In this document: positions 61,714 through 64,000 of the stretch, piece after piece | How positions within the stretch are numbered: position 1 is the first letter of the stretch | Layout: the number at the start of each line of letters is the position of its first letter | Source: Flavobacterium piscisymbiosum | Lineage (GTDB): Bacteria > Bacteroidota > Bacteroidia > Flavobacteriales > Flavobacteriaceae | Assembly: GCF_020905295.1 (NCBI RefSeq) | Contig: NZ_JAJJMM010000001.1 | Coordinates: 6,138,001 to 6,202,000 of the forward strand | Reading direction: 5' to 3' | Length of the DNA stretch: 64,000 nucleotides | Translations under genes and position numbers: made by a program | The notes under the pieces: model-generated | What the model was told of the DNA's origin: nothing | Seen by the model: only the letters and a program-made list of their open reading frames with translations | Databases searched by the model: none

Positions 61714-62265
61714 TTATTTATAAAATTTATCTTCTTCCCATTTGGAAGGATTATTCTCTATATAATTTTGAATATTTTCAAACGATGTAGAATCTTTGAT
61801 AATATGATCATGAAATCTGGAATGCCAACTAAAATCAGCATGTATTTTACGCATTTCAAAACTACATCTTCCTTTGTACCATCGAATAATACGCGATATA
61901 TTTTCACTGAGCATTGGGTTTTTATCGCCTGTCACTCCTCCCTTTTTCTCTTCGTTGTTTGGAGACGCGATGAATCGCGTCTCTACCGTTGCGGATTTAT
62001 TTATGATTAATATCCCATGTACATGATTGGGCATAATCACAAAATTACCCAATTCGACATACGAAAATTGATTTGTAATCTCTTTCCATAATTCCTGAGC
62101 TAATTTCCCCAATTCATTTAATTGCATTTCGCATTCAAAAATCTCCCCAAAATAATGCTGCATTTTATCTGTGCATATTGTGATAAAATAAGCACCATTT
62201 GCACCATAATCCCAATTTTGCAATCGTGCAGATGGAATGCGATATTTATTTTGAAATTTTATCAT
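61714..62265 (-). CDS. REP-associated tyrosine transposase (RAYT, Y1_Tnp family) inside the hsd operon
   Basis: 183 residues. The HUH motif is His 81-Val-His 83 in VIMPNHVHGIL, and the candidate nucleophile is Tyr 168 in NIQNYIENNPSKW. Early residues YRIPSARLQNWDYGANGAYF, then ITICT, are typical of Bacteroidota RAYTs. RAYTs cut and join single-stranded REP hairpins and are usually single-copy, vertically kept genes. Here REP palindromes (GACGCGAT-nn-ATCGCGTC) lie just upstream and even within its own frame (61964-61981, encoding ETRFIAS). It lies between hsdS and hsdR. Confidence 0.88.
   Translation of the reverse strand: MIKFQNKYRIPSARLQNWDYGANGAYFITICTDKMQHYFGEIFECEMQLNELGKLAQELWKEITNQFSYVELGNFVIMPNHVHGILIINKSATVETRFIASPNNEEKKGGVTGDKNPMLSENISRIIRWYKGRCSFEMRKIHADFSWHSRFHDHIIKDSTSFENIQNYIENNPSKWEEDKFYK
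61964..61981. repeat. REP palindrome inside the RAYT gene
   Basis: GACGCGAT-GA-ATCGCGTC, perfect 8-bp arms. It encodes ETRFIAS (about residues 95-101) in a region that separates the HUH and Tyr motifs, apparently tolerated as an insertion. Confidence 0.8.
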
Positions 62266-62290
62266 TTTTCATTTTCATTTTTCAGTACAA

Positions 62291-62306
62291 ACACGATTTA
62301 TCGTGT
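62291..62306. repeat. REP palindrome variant upstream of the RAYT gene
   Basis: ACACGAT-TT-ATCGTGT, perfect 7-bp arms. It is the first of four REP-type palindromes in the gap 62266-62490, which has no gene. Confidence 0.75.
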
Positions 62307-62365
62307 CTCACGCACTGTGAATCAATCCAATTTGGAAATTCCAATATTTGAAATCCGTTGTGTTA

Positions 62366-62383
62366 GACGCGATAAATCGCATC
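62366..62383. repeat. REP palindrome
   Basis: GACGCGAT-AA-ATCGCATC, with one mismatch between the arms. Confidence 0.75.
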
Positions 62384-62423
62384 TCTACGTGCGTCACGCG
62401 TATCGATTCCAATTATCCGTACA

Positions 62424-62441
62424 GACGCGATTTATCGCGTC
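62424..62441. repeat. REP palindrome
   Basis: GACGCGAT-TT-ATCGCGTC, perfect arms. The central TT is the reverse complement of the AA in neighbouring copies, so this unit is inverted relative to them. Confidence 0.8.
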
Positions 62442-62471
62442 TCAACACAATCCATATCATTCTATGGTTTA

Positions 62472-62489
62472 GACGCGATAAATCGCGTC
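62472..62489. repeat. REP palindrome abutting the hsdS stop codon
   Basis: GACGCGAT-AA-ATCGCGTC, perfect arms, ending 1 base before the hsdS stop codon (62491-62493). In the mRNA it would form a hairpin directly after hsdS. Confidence 0.8.
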
Positions 62490-62490
62490 T

Positions 62491-63741
62491 CTACACAAAC
62501 ATTTGCTGCAACAACCCTTTTTTGAACGTTTGTGTTTGGGTAATTTGTTTATTGGTGCTTTCTATTTTATCATCGATACTTGATAAAAAATTGGCTATTT
62601 TTTGTTGTTCTTCAAAAGATGGAAGTGGCAATTTAATTTCTGAAAAATATTTAAAACTAATCATTTTCCCATCTCTAATCCCTTCTAGATTTTTCTGCAA
62701 TTCTTTTATATAAGAACTTGTTTTAAAATAAGTTTTGTAAAAAGACTTATTTACTTTCTCAGAAGTTGGTCTTAATATAATATAAGCAGGACTACATATT
62801 CCTTTATAATTTGAATATTCTATTCCTCCTTGAAAAGATCTTAAACTTATTACAAAATCTCCAATTTCAACCACTTTATAACTATCAATACTTTTATCAG
62901 TTACAGAAACTTTATATTCAATTAAATCTCTAGGAACTGCTCCTTGATCTTGAGTAATAGCAAGTATTGGTAAATCTGAATTATGATTTTTATTAGAAAT
63001 ACTTTCGAAAAGAACATTTCCATTTACTTTCTCCCAATCTGGATAATCCTCCCCATTCTCATCTTTAAACCGTAATTTACCAGAAAACAATTGTTGCATT
63101 ACGCCTTTTTTGTATTGTTCTAATAATTCCTTTTTGCGAGAAAGTTGTTGTATTTTTTCATCGACAGCATTTAAAAAAGAAGCTATTTTTTGTTGTTCTG
63201 GGAGAGTTGGAAGTGTAATTTCTAATGTTTTTAGATCTGAATTATAAACATTGCTTATACTTGAACCTTTAGCTAGCTTGGATATTTTCTTTCTTAATTT
63301 TTCATTAATATAATACGAAACATAAACTTGTGAGTAAACATTTTCATTAACAGGTCTTAAAACGTTTATCGTTCTACCAATTGCTACATTTGCAACAGTT
63401 AATGCAGAAGCTGAGCCAATATCTAATGGGTCTTCACCTGCGGATGGAAGTAATATTTCATCTCCCTTACTAAAAAGCAATTCTGATCTATGCAAATTAG
63501 TTTTATTGATGATTTTATAAATTACTTCATTGTACATATGATATAATTCACCATATCTAACACAAGGAATTTCAAATTCAGGCGAAGCTTCACTTTGCTT
63601 AATATTTTTACCTGTTGAAAAAAGAAAAATATCTTTGAAAAAATGTTTTATATATATTTTGCCATTTCTAGCAAACCCCTGAAATCGTAATTTCGGTACC
63701 AAAGTTTTTTTCTTTTCACTCTGTAAAGTTGCTGTACTCAT
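62491..63741 (-). CDS. hsdS: Type I restriction enzyme, specificity subunit
   Basis: 416 residues with two target recognition domains (about 20-165 and 230-360). Each is followed by a conserved helical repeat: LPTLPEQQKIASFLNAVDEK, then IQQLSRKKELLEQYKKGVMQ; and LPSFEEQQKIANFLSSIDDK, then TQTQTFKKGLLQQMFV at the very end. It reads the bipartite target sequence for both methylation and cutting. Its ATG overlaps the hsdM stop (TAATG), so translation is coupled. It is followed by REP hairpins and the RAYT gene. The final repeat seems full length, so no truncation is evident. Confidence 0.93.
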   Translation of the reverse strand: MSTATLQSEKKKTLVPKLRFQGFARNGKIYIKHFFKDIFLFSTGKNIKQSEASPEFEIPCVRYGELYHMYNEVIYKIINKTNLHRSELLFSKGDEILLPSAGEDPLDIGSASALTVANVAIGRTINVLRPVNENVYSQVYVSYYINEKLRKKISKLAKGSSISNVYNSDLKTLEITLPTLPEQQKIASFLNAVDEKIQQLSRKKELLEQYKKGVMQQLFSGKLRFKDENGEDYPDWEKVNGNVLFESISNKNHNSDLPILAITQDQGAVPRDLIEYKVSVTDKSIDSYKVVEIGDFVISLRSFQGGIEYSNYKGICSPAYIILRPTSEKVNKSFYKTYFKTSSYIKELQKNLEGIRDGKMISFKYFSEIKLPLPSFEEQQKIANFLSSIDDKIESTNKQITQTQTFKKGLLQQMFV

Positions 63742-64000
63742 TAGAATGGTCTTTCAATTCCTAATTCAGCACAAAAGTCAGCAATTGTTTCATCTGTTGT
63801 CTTTTCAAGTATTGCTAATTCTCGCAATTCAGTTGTTATTGCTTTTAGATCTATTGTATCTTCTTCTTCAAAAGTATTTACATAACGAGGAATGTTTAAA
63901 TTGTAATCTTGAGACGCAATAAATTGCGTCTTTACGAGATGGCTGTATTTTTCTTCTGTGATGCGGTTTTTATAGGTATTTATAATTTTGTCAATATCCT
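63741..64000 (-). CDS. hsdM: Type I restriction enzyme, methyltransferase subunit (C-terminal part)
   Basis: The last 85 residues; the gene continues beyond the right edge. DYNLNIPRYVNTFEEEDTID is the conserved HsdM C-terminal block, followed by a helical tail ending FCAELGIERPF. Just before it, VKTQFIAS replaces the usual residues and is encoded by a REP-like palindrome (63913-63930), in the same frame that gives ETRFIAS in the RAYT gene. The stop overlaps the hsdS start. Confidence 0.9.
   Translation of the reverse strand, partial: DIDKIINTYKNRITEEKYSHLVKTQFIASQDYNLNIPRYVNTFEEEDTIDLKAITTELRELAILEKTTDETIADFCAELGIERPF
63913..63930. repeat. REP-like palindrome inside the hsdM gene
   Basis: GACGCAAT-AA-ATTGCGTC, perfect 8-bp arms. 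It differs from the other REPs by compensatory G-C to A-T changes. It encodes KTQFIAS just before the conserved NLNIPRYV block of HsdM. Confidence 0.78.

Noticed and set aside
62266..62490. Plus-strand reading frames through the REP cluster (peptides such as RRDLSRLN)
   Set aside because: They are by-products of repeated palindromes, overlap hsdS and RAYT on the other strand, and resemble no protein.

Overview
The window is typical Bacteroidota DNA, most likely from a Flavobacterium-like organism. It is AT-rich and almost free of Shine-Dalgarno sequences. It carries promoters of the TTTG-N19-TAnnTTTG type, two SusC/SusD pairs, an ECF sigma/FecR pair and a sialidase with a type IX secretion sorting domain. 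Many dispersed palindromic intergenic repeats are also present. No rRNA, tRNA, CRISPR array or prophage was seen.

Layout. 1-3133: end of an unknown gene, then a secreted aspartyl protease-like protein, an M20 amidohydrolase and a DUF1349 protein. 3200-3991: a LuxR-type regulator. 4081-10523: an RND multidrug efflux operon (DUF2480 protein, adaptor, pump, outer membrane factor), with a divergent COG2345/SufR-like regulator at 10944 whose promoter carries a strong palindrome. 11666-16590: a peptidase-less type I secretion-like set (ABC, HlyD, TolC) with an unknown small protein in front; the ABC ATPase motifs are degenerate. 16912-18735: a phosphodiesterase-like/alkaline phosphatase fusion. 19318-26183: a trans-envelope signalling system of ECF sigma, FecR anti-sigma, STN-containing SusC and SusD.

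26664-48939 is a nearly complete sialic acid (Neu5Ac) utilisation island: ROK repressor, SusC/SusD, Neu5Ac lyase, Kelch mutarotase, MFS permease, two-domain esterase/sialate O-acetylesterase, N-acylglucosamine 2-epimerase, T9SS sialidase, NagA, a DMT permease and NagB fused to a LmbE-type domain. Neu5Ac is freed and de-O-acetylated outside or in the periplasm, imported, cleaved to ManNAc and pyruvate, epimerised to GlcNAc, phosphorylated by a kinase not encoded here, then deacetylated and deaminated to fructose-6-phosphate. A 20-bp palindrome is shared by the upstream regions of the ROK gene and the susC operon. 49256-51513, immediately downstream, encodes two lipoproteins with their own promoter; the first has a perfect metzincin zinc signature and is a candidate mucin or glycoprotein protease.

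52048-58267 is accessory: a membrane protein flanked by about 150-bp direct repeats, a TetR/small protein/MFS efflux operon, a 28-unit 13/14-bp minisatellite bracketed by inverted hairpins, and a processive-type GT2 glycosyltransferase. 58831-64000 is a type I restriction-modification locus (hsdM partial, hsdS, hsdR) with a REP-associated tyrosine transposase (RAYT) between hsdS and hsdR. Matching REP palindromes surround it and also lie inside the RAYT and hsdM reading frames.

The least explained material is in the intergenic repeats: a MITE-like element repeated upstream of four genes in the same orientation, paired long palindromes with an inverted core, and a hairpin element whose stems differ by compensatory changes. 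All functions are inferred from reading motifs by eye; no database search was run.
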